From: Brevibacterium sp. HMSC07C04
GTDB taxonomy: Bacteria; Actinomycetota; Actinomycetes; Actinomycetales; Brevibacteriaceae
DNA: 64,000 nt
Direction of reading: 5' to 3'
NCBI RefSeq assembly: GCF_001815905.1
Contig: NZ_KV823235.1
Span: forward strand, 110,835-174,834
The position numbers and the translations under genes were made by a program. This document shows positions 45,508 through 54,776 of the stretch, one piece after another. The notes under the pieces are model-generated. The model did not search any database and had not been told where the DNA came from. It saw only the letters and a program-made list of their open reading frames with translations. Within the stretch, counting starts at the first letter, position 1. Every line of letters starts with the position of its first letter.

Positions 45508-47193
45508 TCAGCCGCCGATCGGAGCGAGGTCGAGGCCTGCGAGCATCCAGCCGAGAATCGGGGTGGACTGCAGGCCGATGAGCAGGCACAGGAACAGAAC
45601 GAGCACAACGGACCAGCCGAGCACCTTGCGGAAGATGACCGACTCCTGGCCGGGCATATTGGCTGCGGTGGCCGCAATCGCGAGGTTCTGGGGGCTGATG
45701 AGCTTGCCGACCACACCGCCGGAGGTGTTTGCCGCAACCGTGAGTTCGGGGTGCAGGTTGAGTTCCACTGCCGCGGTCTGCTGCAGTTTGGCAAACAGCG
45801 CGTTGGCCGATGTGTCCGAACCGGTGACAGCTGTTCCCACCCACCCCAGAATCGGGGAAATGAAGGCGTAGGCTGCACCCGTGCCGGCCAGCCACACGCC
45901 GATTGAAATGGTCTGTCCCGAGAAGTTCATAACGTAGGCCAGCGACAGCACCAGCACAATCGTCAGACCCGCCCAGCGCATGCGGTAGAACGTGTTGCCA
46001 AGCTCCTTGGCTGCTCCGCCCAGGGGTGAGGGGAACTTCCCGCCGGAGGTGCAGAAGCGGTAGACGATCGCCACGATTATGCCGGTGATCAGCAGCAGTG
46101 AACCGGGTGAGGACAGCCAGGAGAAGTTGAAGACTGTGGAGTCGCGAACGGCACCCGTTTCGTCGACTAGAGCTTCGTGGATGACCGGCCAGGGAATCTT
46201 GACATCGGTCGATGCGAGAAAGGCCGTGACCGGCGGAACCAGTTTGGCGATGCCGAACACCACGATGAGCGCAAGGTAGGGAAACAGGGCGAAGAAGGTG
46301 CGTTCGCCGCTGATCTTTTCGGCCTTCGGCGGTTCTGCCACGCCCAGGCGCTCACGTGCCTCGATCGAGCCTTTGGGTTCGTAGATCTTCATGAACAGGA
46401 TGGTGCCGCCCAGTCCGCCGAGTGCTGCGACGATGTCGGTCAGTTCGTAGCTGAAGAAGTTTGACGACAGGAACTGGAAGACGGCGAAGGTGAAGCCGGT
46501 GCACAGCGCGATCGGCCACAGGTCTTTGATACCGCGGCGGCCGTCGATGATGAACAGCAGGATCAGCGGCACGATGAGCGCCAGGATGGGTGATTGGCGG
46601 CCGATGATCGCACCGATGACGTTGGGGTCGATGTTGGTGAGCTTGCCCGCAGTGGTGATGGGCGTGCCGATTGCGCCGTAGGCGACGGGGGCGGTGTTGG
46701 CGACGAGGACCGCGGCGGCTGCGCGCAGGGGTTTGATGCCCAGGGCCATGACCATGGTTGCGGTGATTGCGACGGGTGCGCCGAATCCGGCGAGCGCTTC
46801 GAGCAGACCGCCGAAGCAGAAGGCGATCAGGAGTGCCTGGACGCGGATGTCGCCGTGGCCCACGCGGTCGAAGATATTGCGCAGATCTTCAAAGCGGCCG
46901 TTGATGACGGTCAGCTGGTAGAGCCAGATGGCGAAGATGACGATGAGCGCAATCGGCATGACGCCGAACGCTGCACCTTGCAGGGCGGACAGGAGTGCGT
47001 AGCCGACCGGCATTTTGAATCCGGCGACTGCCACCACGATTGCGGTGATCAGAGCGATGAGGCCCGATGTGTGGGCTGAGCGCTTGAGAACGACGAGCGC
47101 TGCAAAGAACACCAGCAGCGGAATGAGCCCCACGAGGGCCGATGCAGTAACCGAGCCGGCGACAGCGTCAACGGCGGGCGTGTACTTCTCCAT
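45508..47193 (-). CDS. lldP: L-lactate permease
   Basis: The 561-residue membrane protein has at least twelve predicted helices and the LctP family blocks: FCFGGLLEALAGFGAPVAITATMVMALG, ANTAPVAYGAIGTPITTAGKLTN and AANTSGGVVGKLISPQNLAIAATAA. It takes up lactate with protons. The gap before it (47194-47405) contains no gene; leftward TTGAC-type repeats (GGCGTTGACACACC and GATGTTGACCTGGCGTTA at 47345-47386) could be promoter or regulator sites. No lactate dehydrogenase gene is adjacent. Confidence 0.93.
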   Translation of the reverse strand: MEKYTPAVDAVAGSVTASALVGLIPLLVFFAALVVLKRSAHTSGLIALITAIVVAVAGFKMPVGYALLSALQGAAFGVMPIALIVIFAIWLYQLTVINGRFEDLRNIFDRVGHGDIRVQALLIAFCFGGLLEALAGFGAPVAITATMVMALGIKPLRAAAAVLVANTAPVAYGAIGTPITTAGKLTNIDPNVIGAIIGRQSPILALIVPLILLFIIDGRRGIKDLWPIALCTGFTFAVFQFLSSNFFSYELTDIVAALGGLGGTILFMKIYEPKGSIEARERLGVAEPPKAEKISGERTFFALFPYLALIVVFGIAKLVPPVTAFLASTDVKIPWPVIHEALVDETGAVRDSTVFNFSWLSSPGSLLLITGIIVAIVYRFCTSGGKFPSPLGGAAKELGNTFYRMRWAGLTIVLVLSLAYVMNFSGQTISIGVWLAGTGAAYAFISPILGWVGTAVTGSDTSANALFAKLQQTAAVELNLHPELTVAANTSGGVVGKLISPQNLAIAATAANMPGQESVIFRKVLGWSVVLVLFLCLLIGLQSTPILGWMLAGLDLAPIGG

Positions 47194-47405
47194 TTTGTCT
47201 CTTACCTGTCAGGGTGCGCGCCGCGCTTGGCGGTGGCACTGGCGGAATGCTGGGAAAGACGCATCCGCGGTGCAGCGACCGTGGGCCGAATTGTCCCAAG
47301 CCTGCGGCTGTTTTTTCAGTCGCAGAGTTCAAGCATATTGTGAAGCAACTCACGCCTTAACGCCAGGTCAACATCAGGTGTGTCAACGCCAAAGGCGATC
47401 TGCAC

Positions 47406-48479
47406 TCAGCGTGTTTCCGCAATTGTCTTTCGGACGACTTCGAGCAGGTTTTCGGAGCGGGTGCGGGAGTACTGGCTGTCTTCGTGCACCAGGACTCGAG
47501 CCCAGTTGGTCCACACCAGGCAGTGGCGCATAACGGCTAGCGGCCAGATGAGGTTCTTTTCGTCTGCGCGCAGCGCCTGGACTTCTTCGAATCCGCGGCA
47601 CAGGTTCTCAATGACATCCTGCAGCTGTGGGACCTGGGTTCCCGGAGTGCGCGGTGTTGTTGCGGCTGATGCGGTGATGCCCAAGTCGACAATCCGCGGC
47701 GCTGTTGCAATGTCCCCGAAGTCGATGATTCCTGCGAGGTTGCCTTTGGCATCCAACAGGGTGTTGCCGTCGTGGAGGTCCTGGTGGATGACGGCTGTCG
47801 GCAGTGCGTTCCACGCGGGGATAACCGTTTGCCGAAAGTGCTGCACGAAGCTGTGGATGGTATTCCGGTCCTCAGTGTCGACGTGGTCACCCAGTTCTTC
47901 GAGGTTGCGTTCAATGCGGCGATCGGAGCCGTACATCGTCCAGTCGTGTTCGGTTGGGCACAGCTGCGGGTCGACACCGCTGAGGGCCTGGTGAAGCTGT
48001 GCGGTCGCCCTGCCCAGCTGGACGAGGATGTCCTCGCTGTGCACACCGGCGGAAGCCATGGGCTCACCGTCGAGCCACGGGGCTATGCGCACCCAGAACT
48101 GCTCGCCTGTCGTTTCCACGCGCATTCTGCCGGCTTCCCCGGCGGGCTCGCCTGTGGGCAAAGCGAGGGCACCCGGCACCTGGAAGGGCAGATCTGATTG
48201 TGCGCGGGTGAGCTTTATCGCAATCTGATCTTGCAGGTCGAGGTCTCCCTGCTGCCAGCCGGGGTCGAGGATCTTCACCATGATCTTCTGTTGCGCCTCA
48301 ATTGCCGAGGTGGGGCTCACCTGGCCTGCTCGGGCGCGGAAGATGAGGTCCCGCTCCCCTAGGAACTGTGTTCGGTCAGTGAGAGAACAGCCCAGCGGCA
48401 CCTCGAGAGCGGAGAAGACGGATTCGAGATCAGCCTGTGTGACCGGTGTGCGATCAGGCGAGCGTCCCAGCCAGTACAT
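47406..48479 (-). CDS. APH/HYKK-family small-molecule kinase
   Basis: The 357-residue kinase-like protein has the Brenner motif HQDLHDGNTLLD near residue 245 and the metal-binding IIDFGDIATAPRIVDLG near 265, as in aminoglycoside phosphotransferase-fold kinases. It overlaps the class-III aminotransferase gene by 26 bp. In animals the same two families form the hydroxylysine kinase / phospho-lyase pair, so a kinase for an amino alcohol or hydroxyamino acid is likely. It is unlikely to be a drug resistance gene. Confidence 0.82.
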   Translation of the reverse strand: MYWLGRSPDRTPVTQADLESVFSALEVPLGCSLTDRTQFLGERDLIFRARAGQVSPTSAIEAQQKIMVKILDPGWQQGDLDLQDQIAIKLTRAQSDLPFQVPGALALPTGEPAGEAGRMRVETTGEQFWVRIAPWLDGEPMASAGVHSEDILVQLGRATAQLHQALSGVDPQLCPTEHDWTMYGSDRRIERNLEELGDHVDTEDRNTIHSFVQHFRQTVIPAWNALPTAVIHQDLHDGNTLLDAKGNLAGIIDFGDIATAPRIVDLGITASAATTPRTPGTQVPQLQDVIENLCRGFEEVQALRADEKNLIWPLAVMRHCLVWTNWARVLVHEDSQYSRTRSENLLEVVRKTIAETR

Positions 48480-49716
48480 TGGCTATCCTTTCCAGTTGGC
48501 CAGGGGTGATGGCAAGCGGTGGGCGCAGTTTGAGGGTGTTGCCGCCAGGGCCGGTGGTGCCGACCAGCACGCCGTTTTCGTACATGGCCTGTTTGATGTC
48601 CGCACCGGTGACGTCTGCGGCGCTGAGGTCAATGCCGATCATGAGCCCGAAAGTGCGCACCGTGATGGGGCGGCGGCACTCTCTCAGCGCCTGGGCGAGG
48701 TGGCCCAGCAGCTCTTCTTCGAGCTGACCGATGCGTTCGGGCATGCCGATGCGGTCGAGTTCATCCAGCACCGCGGCACCTGCGGCACAGACTGCGGGGC
48801 CTGCGGCGAACGTGTTGAAGTAGCGCTGTTTGCTGCCGAAGGCGTCAATGAGGTCGGCTCGACCTGCAAGTCCGGCCAGTGGGAGGCCGTTGGCCATGGG
48901 TTTGCCCATGGTTAGCAGGTCGGGTTCAACGCCCAAGGCGCTGATTGCCCACCAGGTGCCGGTGCGACAGAAGCCTGCCTGGACTTCGTCGGCAATGAAC
49001 AGTCCGCCCGCCTGGCGGATTGCAGCGGCTGTCTGAGTGAGGGTGGGATTGGCGGCCGAGGTTTGGGGTTGGTCGCGGCCGGGACTGAATGTGGATGTTC
49101 CGGCCAGGATTCCGTCGCTGGTGAACGCGGAGTCGAGGACGAGGGCGGCTGCCCCGTGGCCGCGCTGGTCGAGCTTCGCGGCAGCTTGAGCAACGGAAGC
49201 TGCAAGTTCGGCGTCAAAGGTTGAGCTGGCGAGGTTCGGCACGGGCACGGTTTCAACCCAGTCGGGAATCGCGTCGAGGCCTATCAGGCTTGGCGAAATC
49301 GCAGCCGCTGTTGTTGTGGTGCCGTGATAGGCGCCGTCAGTCACAATGACGCCCGTTTTGCCTGTGGCATTGCGGGCTATTTGGAGTGCGAGGTCGTTGG
49401 CTTCGGAGCCAGAGCAGGTGAAGATCAACCGCCCAAGACCGCCTGGCATAAGTGCGCCGAGTTTGTCGGCATAGGCATCAACAGTGGCATCGGCGTATCG
49501 GGTGTGGGTGTTTGCCCTAGTGAGTGCGGTGTGCACCGCAACTGCAACAGCCGGATTGGAGTGCCCGACCACCGGCACGTTGTTATAGGCGTCCAAATAC
49601 TCGGTGCCGTCATCGGCGGTGATGACCGCACCCTGTGCAGAAGCCACGTGCAAGGGCGGGGAATAGAAGCTCCGATAGTTCGGCCCGAAGAAACCCGATG
49701 TGCGAAAACCGTGCAT
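48454..49716 (-). CDS. Class-III aminotransferase-fold PLP enzyme, phospho-lyase-like
   Basis: The 420-residue PLP enzyme has LDAYNNVPVVGHSNPAVAVAV, FTCSGSEANDLALQIAR, TDGAYHGTTTTAAAISP, IADEVQAGFCRTGTWW and the PLP lysine in TMGKPMANGLP. The GKPMxNG form and partner kinase resemble the ethanolamine-phosphate / phosphohydroxylysine phospho-lyases (AGXT2L group) more than true transaminases. It is transcribed first, then the kinase. Exact substrate unknown. Confidence 0.86.
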   Translation of the reverse strand: MHGFRTSGFFGPNYRSFYSPPLHVASAQGAVITADDGTEYLDAYNNVPVVGHSNPAVAVAVHTALTRANTHTRYADATVDAYADKLGALMPGGLGRLIFTCSGSEANDLALQIARNATGKTGVIVTDGAYHGTTTTAAAISPSLIGLDAIPDWVETVPVPNLASSTFDAELAASVAQAAAKLDQRGHGAAALVLDSAFTSDGILAGTSTFSPGRDQPQTSAANPTLTQTAAAIRQAGGLFIADEVQAGFCRTGTWWAISALGVEPDLLTMGKPMANGLPLAGLAGRADLIDAFGSKQRYFNTFAAGPAVCAAGAAVLDELDRIGMPERIGQLEEELLGHLAQALRECRRPITVRTFGLMIGIDLSAADVTGADIKQAMYENGVLVGTTGPGGNTLKLRPPLAITPGQLERIANVLAGTLA

Positions 49717-49796
49717 GAGGTCACTGTGTCACAGAAGGGTGTGGGCGGGAATGGTTCCCGGGAACGGGCGGCTATCCGGGGCACCCCCTATCCTGC

Positions 49797-49828
49797 GGTT
49801 TGTAAAACGCAGCGAAGCTTTGCAAACC
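49797..49828. other. Inverted repeat upstream of the mini-CRISPR unit
   Basis: GGTTTG and CAAACC, with AAA/TTT inside, form a stem-loop in the 49717-50145 gap. Nothing gene-like was found in this gap; it holds this repeat, the degenerate repeat unit, a terminator and the cas3 promoter region. It may be the 5' part of the small RNA or a terminator for leftward readthrough. Confidence 0.4.
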
Positions 49829-49861
49829 TGGACCTAGACGGCTCGCAGACATGTACGCCTG

Positions 49862-49955
49862 CCTACCCACCACCCTGCCGCGCAGGACGCTTTGTGGGTA
49901 TGAGCCGTAGTTCGCCTTAGAGCACATGTGTTCCCCGCAGCAGCGGGGATGTCCG
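49862..49955 (+). ncRNA. CreR-like mini-CRISPR RNA (degenerate repeat-spacer-repeat)
   Basis: The first degenerate repeat (49862-49907) has an enlarged hairpin, TACCCAC pairing with GTGGGTA, followed directly by ATGAGCCG. That is the 8-nt crRNA handle position, with ATGAGCC identical to the array repeat end. A 20-nt spacer-like stretch, TAGTTCGCCTTAGAGCACAT, occupies 49908-49927. The second degenerate repeat (49928-49955) begins GTGTTCCCC as in the array and keeps a stem (CCCCGC/GCGGGG). A terminator follows without a gap. Cas6e processing would release one guide. Its first 12 nt match the cas3 promoter region at 50051 except position 6. The RNA and its action are inferred. Confidence 0.65.
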
Positions 49956-49986
49956 GGGCCGAGCTCTGCAAGGGCTCGGCCCTTTT
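49956..49986 (+). terminator. Intrinsic terminator of the mini-CRISPR unit
   Basis: GGGCCGAGC (49956-49964) pairs with GCTCGGCCC (49974-49982) around a 9-base loop and is followed by TTTT. It comes directly after the second degenerate repeat and 160 bp before cas3, so it ends a short independent rightward transcript. Confidence 0.88.
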
Positions 49987-50044
49987 GACTGCCTGATCAC
50001 CTCCAGCCGCCAGAAAAGTTGCAGAATCAGTCATAGTAGTCGTC

Positions 50045-50074
50045 TTGAACTAGTTTGCCTTACTGTCGTTATGT
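50045..50074 (+). promoter_or_regulatory. cas operon promoter candidate containing the guide match
   Basis: TTGAAC (50045-50050) and TTATGT (50069-50074) are spaced by 18 bases. Between them, TAGTTTGCCTTACTGTCGTT (50051-50070) matches the mini-CRISPR spacer at 11 of the first 12 positions, the exception being position 6. The three bases before it are AAC, the PAM implied by the array. Cascade bound here would cover the promoter. Confidence 0.55.
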
Positions 50075-50145
50075 GGTTAAACTCATACCAACATGGCACT
50101 CCACATCGTGCCGCGAGGCACTGACACAACCTTCGAGGCGGGAAC

Positions 50146-53097
50146 ATGACGGAAGAATGTGCAGACGATCTGGCGCCAGCCTTTCTCCTGCCAGCCAAAA
50201 GCTTCAGGACACAAGACCCGGCACTCATGCATTTACAGGAAGTGCTATGGCTCGCCTTGCCTCAACATCTCCGCGACAGTGCGGATGTGGGCATGGCACT
50301 TGCGGAGGATTGGCTTCCCCGTTCCATCAGTGAACGCCTTGCAAACCGATATTCGCTGTGCAACGACGAAGTCTGTGCCTTGCTGGGGTTCCTTGCAGGA
50401 ACGCATGACCTGGGCAAGGCAGAATCGTCATGGCAAAGCAGACTTGAGCATTCCCCGACAGCAGCATGGCTGGCAGATAAGGCACTGTCGTCCGGCCTGT
50501 TCGACGAAGCGCAGAAACACTGCGATCCCACCTACAAGCCGCAGCATTCCGTGACGTCTGACGTGATTCTTCGCAGACAGTTACCACTGCTTTTTCCCGG
50601 GGCCGACTACACCGCAATCTGCACCCTCACGGCATCGGCAGGCTGCCACCACGGAGTTCCAAGCAACCTTCCCTATCATGAACTGCTGCGTGACGACTCA
50701 GAACTGCCGCCGCTCAACCGGCACCTCGACAATCATGGCGCTTCATGCGCGCGAGTCTGGGCAGCTTTGACCCGCGACATCCTCGATCGCACCGGAGCTC
50801 ACAGCGCTCTTGAAAAGATCATCGGTGCCGGTGGGCTGACAATTACGGACCAGCTGACAATTGCCGGCTTCGTCAGCATGTCCGACTGGATCGCCTCGAA
50901 TCAGGAATTGTTTCCGCTGACGGAAAGCGGAGCACACTCCAGCAGCGAGTCCCGTGCTGCTGCGGCTCTCGATCAGCTCAACCTCACTCAGTCGTGGTCG
51001 CCAGAACCAGACCGCCCGATCCCCTTCAGCAAACGCTTCGGCTGGCCGGACAGCGCTGCGCTTCGGGCTTGCCAGCGCACCGCTCAGGCGGCTGTTAAAG
51101 GCCTTAATGAACCAGCACTGGTTGTGATCAGCGAAGAAATGGGCCGTGGGAAGACAGAAGCCGCTCTCCTTGCCGCAGAAGAGATCGCGAAAGCCCGCGG
51201 TGCCGGAGGCTTGGCTTTCGGATTGCCCACACAGGTCACAGCCAATGCCATGCTTCCGCGCATATCCGATTGGCTGCGATCGTTCAGCACAGCCGAGAAC
51301 CAGCACTCCCTTCGGCTTACTCACGGACGTGCACACCTAAGTTCCGAGTTCGAAAGGCTCGTTCGGCACACGAGAGCAGTCAATGCTGAGCAGAATGACA
51401 CTGCAGACGACGGCGTCATTGCTCACGCATGGTTCAGCGGACGCAAGAGCCTTCTGTCAGATTTCAGTGTTTCGACAGTTGACCAGATCCTCATGACTGC
51501 ACTGAAATCCCGCTACGTCACGCTCCGCCATCTGGGTGTTTCGGGCAAGGTCATCATCTTCGACGAGGTGCACTCCCTCGACCCTTATTCGACCGCGTAT
51601 CTGGAACGTACGCTGATGTGGCTGGCCGCCCACCAAACCAGCGTCATATTGCTTTCCGCAACCCTCGATTCCGCTGTCCATGACAGACTGGAACGCGCTT
51701 ACGCTCACGGGCTGAGGCCCCGACGCCCAGCCGCTGCGGCACAGTCGCCGAGCTATCCCCAGGTGTCAGTGACAACCGCAGAAGGCACACAGCGCTACGA
51801 CGTAGAGGTTGTAGACGAACACCGTCAGGTTCACCTCGACATCATTGATGACAACCTCGCGTTCTTGCGAAGAAAAGTTGAGCAGCTGACGGACGACGGC
51901 GGCGTTGTTGGCATCGTATGCAATACCGTCCAGCGCGCTCAGGATGCCTACTGCACTCTCTCCGATCTCTGGCCAGAGGAAACTGTGCTTCTGCATTCAC
52001 AGCTCACAGCTGCGCAGCGCGCGCAGATCGAAGCTCGCCTGACTGACCAGTTGGGTAAGAAGTCAGCACGCAGTTCTGATGATCCTGCGTCGCAGCGGCC
52101 CTACCGTCGGATTGTCGTTGGCACACAGGTGCTTGAACAGTCGCTCGACGTTGATTTCGATTTGCTGGTTTCCGACTTTGCGCCGGTCGATGCTCTCGCC
52201 CAGCGAGCCGGTCGCCTGCACCGCCACGACCGACCAGACAGCGACCGCCCAAGCCAATTGCGCTGCGCACGCATGCTCCTGCGCGGCATCACGCGGCGCG
52301 GACCGCAACCGCCTCTATTCGATCCCGGCTCCGAATCCATCTACGGCAGCTACATACTGTTGGCCAGCGCGGCAGCTCTGAGCGAGAACTTCAATGGAGG
52401 GACATGGTGTATTCGCCACGACCTCTACCCGAAAGTCGAAGCTGTTGGAACGGGCTCAATCGCTGTTCCCAGTGAGTGGGAAAGTGAATTCCGGCAGGCC
52501 CAAAGAGACCACAAGCAGGCTGTGAGAAACGCATGCCGGAGGGCATCAGCCCACCAGATCAGCCCACCCGGGAAAGCGAACAACAACCTCGGACGCGCAC
52601 TTGACGGCGCAGACACGCTTGATGCCGACCGCAGCGAAGAGATTGTTGCGGCCAGCGTCAGAGACATTGAGCCCAGCCTCGAAGCGATTCTCGTCATGCA
52701 GTGCGACGGCCTTCTATACCCACTGCCGTGGCTGGCCCCCGGCCAGACGAGCGCTATCAGCGAAACCCAGGCTCCGCCCACATGGCTGTCGAAGCTTTTG
52801 GCGGACTCAACCGTTCGCCTGCCCCGGTGGTTGGTTCCGCCCTACCAAGTCGATGAGGCAATCGACTCTCTTGAAGCAACTCGGATAGGCGCCTGGCAAT
52901 CAGATTTCCGCTTGAAGGGACAGCTTGTCCTCGCAATCGACAGTGACTTTCGGGGGCAGGTGTTGGGCACGCATTTCCGATTCCACCCCTGCTACGGGTT
53001 CCTCAGAGAGGAACAGTTCAGTCAATACAAGCTGCAGGAAATGCGCGAAAGTCCATCTGCGGATGAACAGGAGGAAGAACTCTATGAGGATCTGTGA
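50146..53097 (+). CDS. cas3: CRISPR-associated helicase/nuclease Cas3
   Basis: The 983-residue protein unwinds and degrades DNA recruited by Cascade. An HD nuclease domain comes first (GFLAGTHDLGKAESSW, His87-Asp88), then helicase motifs: Walker A in ISEEMGRGKTEAALLAAEE near 330, DEVH in KVIIFDEVHSLDPYSTAYLERTL near 472, SAT in LLSATLDSAV, and motif VI-like AQRAGRLHRHDR. The C-terminal domain is acidic at the very end. GAGGCGGGAAC precedes the ATG. It is the first gene of the cas operon, read rightward. Confidence 0.95.
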   Translation: MTEECADDLAPAFLLPAKSFRTQDPALMHLQEVLWLALPQHLRDSADVGMALAEDWLPRSISERLANRYSLCNDEVCALLGFLAGTHDLGKAESSWQSRLEHSPTAAWLADKALSSGLFDEAQKHCDPTYKPQHSVTSDVILRRQLPLLFPGADYTAICTLTASAGCHHGVPSNLPYHELLRDDSELPPLNRHLDNHGASCARVWAALTRDILDRTGAHSALEKIIGAGGLTITDQLTIAGFVSMSDWIASNQELFPLTESGAHSSSESRAAAALDQLNLTQSWSPEPDRPIPFSKRFGWPDSAALRACQRTAQAAVKGLNEPALVVISEEMGRGKTEAALLAAEEIAKARGAGGLAFGLPTQVTANAMLPRISDWLRSFSTAENQHSLRLTHGRAHLSSEFERLVRHTRAVNAEQNDTADDGVIAHAWFSGRKSLLSDFSVSTVDQILMTALKSRYVTLRHLGVSGKVIIFDEVHSLDPYSTAYLERTLMWLAAHQTSVILLSATLDSAVHDRLERAYAHGLRPRRPAAAAQSPSYPQVSVTTAEGTQRYDVEVVDEHRQVHLDIIDDNLAFLRRKVEQLTDDGGVVGIVCNTVQRAQDAYCTLSDLWPEETVLLHSQLTAAQRAQIEARLTDQLGKKSARSSDDPASQRPYRRIVVGTQVLEQSLDVDFDLLVSDFAPVDALAQRAGRLHRHDRPDSDRPSQLRCARMLLRGITRRGPQPPLFDPGSESIYGSYILLASAAALSENFNGGTWCIRHDLYPKVEAVGTGSIAVPSEWESEFRQAQRDHKQAVRNACRRASAHQISPPGKANNNLGRALDGADTLDADRSEEIVAASVRDIEPSLEAILVMQCDGLLYPLPWLAPGQTSAISETQAPPTWLSKLLADSTVRLPRWLVPPYQVDEAIDSLEATRIGAWQSDFRLKGQLVLAIDSDFRGQVLGTHFRFHPCYGFLREEQFSQYKLQEMRESPSADEQEEELYEDL

Positions 53098-53117
53098 CGA
53101 AAGGATGGTGACAAAGC

Positions 53118-54776
53118 ATGTCTGACGGTTTCAACCTGGTCGATCGTCCGTGGATTAAAGTCCAGACGATCGACGGAGAGCCTGCGGAAGTGGGACTCAG
53201 AGACTTCTTTTCTCAATGGGACAGGTTCGCAACGCTTGACGGTGAGACTCCCACACAGAACGCCGCGGTCTTTCGCGTGCTGATGGCGATAGTGGTCAGA
53301 ACAGTCCGCCTGCACCCCGAATGGGGATTCATCGACGACGAAGGCGAACTGTGGCGAGAAATCTACGCGGCAGGCGACTTCCCCGAGCTGATCGCCAACT
53401 ACCTCGAAACGCACCATGATCGCTTCGACCTTGCCTCAGACGCGGTTCCGTTCTTCCAGGTGGCAGACCTCCACACAAGCAAAGAAGTGTACGAGTCAGC
53501 GGCGGCTTTGGTCCCTGACACCGGCCCTGGACTGTTCTCCACGCAGACCGAAGCGTCAGCGTCTGAACTTGAGCCAGCAGTTGCAGCCAGATATCTGATC
53601 CACCGCCAGGCCTATGACTATTCGGGCATCAAATCCGGCATTGTCGGAGACCCCCGAGTGAAGGGCGGGAAGGGGTATCCGACCGGACCTGGCTGGGCGG
53701 GCCGGCTCGGACACACCGTGGTCACCGGGCCTACGCTGCGAGACACTTTTATGCTCAGCCTGCCCATGCTGGAACTGATTCCCGAAGAGCTCATGTTCGA
53801 TGACGAAGACCTGCCTCCGTGGGAACGGCAACCCGACACTGCCATGCCCCGAAGCGCAGACGCTGTTGAGCCAAACGGCATCGTCGATCTACTGACATGG
53901 CAACAGAGACGGATCAGGCTTTTCTGGTCAGAAGACGCCGAAACGGTTACGCACGTACTGATCGGCAACGGCGATAGAATCAACGAGCGCAATCAGTTTG
54001 CCGAACCGTACTCTCCGCAGCGTTATTCCGACGTTCAGTCTAAAAAAGCAAAAACCAGTGTGTTCTTTGCGCAAGAACTCGATCCCACGCTGACCGTTTG
54101 GCGTGGAGTGCAGGCAATGTTTGCTGACGGCTCCATCGCCGAAACCAAAAATCGGCGAGCTCCTGTCCTTGAGCAGTTCACCGGTCCTGTCGGGCGGGAA
54201 AGACAGACCGCGTACGCAGGCAAACACGTTGGCGTTTGGCTCTGCGGGATTGAATACGGTCCGCAACAGTCCTCATTTGCAGATGAAATGTCTGAAGTCT
54301 TGCCCATACACCTCAGTCTGATGACTGAGGCCGGCTTTCAGATGAGGAAGACGGTTCTGGACGCCATTGACCGGATATTCACCCTCCGCGGTCAGCTGCG
54401 ATGGTTTTTCAAACAGCTGGAAGTCAGCCAAGGCGGATCACCCGAAGAAGCACCTGAAGCACCAACCCAGGCGTGGCTTGCCGAACTCGAACAAGGATTT
54501 ACGCAGTGGCTGGCCCAGCTGTCTGCAGAGCAGTCCGCTGAAGAGTCGCAGCTGAACTGGCTCCGAACCCTGCGCCGGGTCACATACCGAACAGTCATAG
54601 AAGCCGTTGACCAGGCCGGACCGCACGCCGCAGCCGGGTGGCTTGAACACGATCCCAACGGGACCGTGCACTTCCACAGTTCTGCCCGCTACGAATCGTG
54701 GATGCTCGCGAAACTCAAACAAGCAGCTCCCCTCCCCTCGGACAATGAACAGAAAGGAGGATCTGATGACCGCTGA
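53118..54776 (+). CDS. casA: Type I-E Cascade large subunit Cas8e (Cse1/CasA)
   Basis: The 552-residue large subunit recognises the PAM and recruits Cas3. The start FNLVDRPWIKVQTIDGEPAEVGLRDFF and the segment DRFDLASDAVPFFQVADLH are typical of Cse1, and the C-terminal four-helix bundle region is present. It lies 20 bp after cas3 and overlaps cse2 by 11 bp. Subtype I-E is fixed by this gene together with cse2. Confidence 0.94.
   Translation: MSDGFNLVDRPWIKVQTIDGEPAEVGLRDFFSQWDRFATLDGETPTQNAAVFRVLMAIVVRTVRLHPEWGFIDDEGELWREIYAAGDFPELIANYLETHHDRFDLASDAVPFFQVADLHTSKEVYESAAALVPDTGPGLFSTQTEASASELEPAVAARYLIHRQAYDYSGIKSGIVGDPRVKGGKGYPTGPGWAGRLGHTVVTGPTLRDTFMLSLPMLELIPEELMFDDEDLPPWERQPDTAMPRSADAVEPNGIVDLLTWQQRRIRLFWSEDAETVTHVLIGNGDRINERNQFAEPYSPQRYSDVQSKKAKTSVFFAQELDPTLTVWRGVQAMFADGSIAETKNRRAPVLEQFTGPVGRERQTAYAGKHVGVWLCGIEYGPQQSSFADEMSEVLPIHLSLMTEAGFQMRKTVLDAIDRIFTLRGQLRWFFKQLEVSQGGSPEEAPEAPTQAWLAELEQGFTQWLAQLSAEQSAEESQLNWLRTLRRVTYRTVIEAVDQAGPHAAAGWLEHDPNGTVHFHSSARYESWMLAKLKQAAPLPSDNEQKGGSDDR

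Noticed and set aside
47406..48479. Aminoglycoside resistance kinase
   Set aside because: The fold matches, but coupling to a class-III PLP enzyme and the HYKK-like pattern favour metabolism.
49797..49986. A tRNA, SRP RNA or 6C RNA in the structured gap
   Set aside because: No T-loop GTTCGA pattern with an acceptor stem, no SRP GGAA tetraloop region and no C-rich loops were found; the repeat-like parts explain the structure better.
49834..50034. A 66-codon leftward frame upstream of cas3
   Set aside because: It is antisense to the repeat unit and terminator, with no ribosome site or protein-like pattern.
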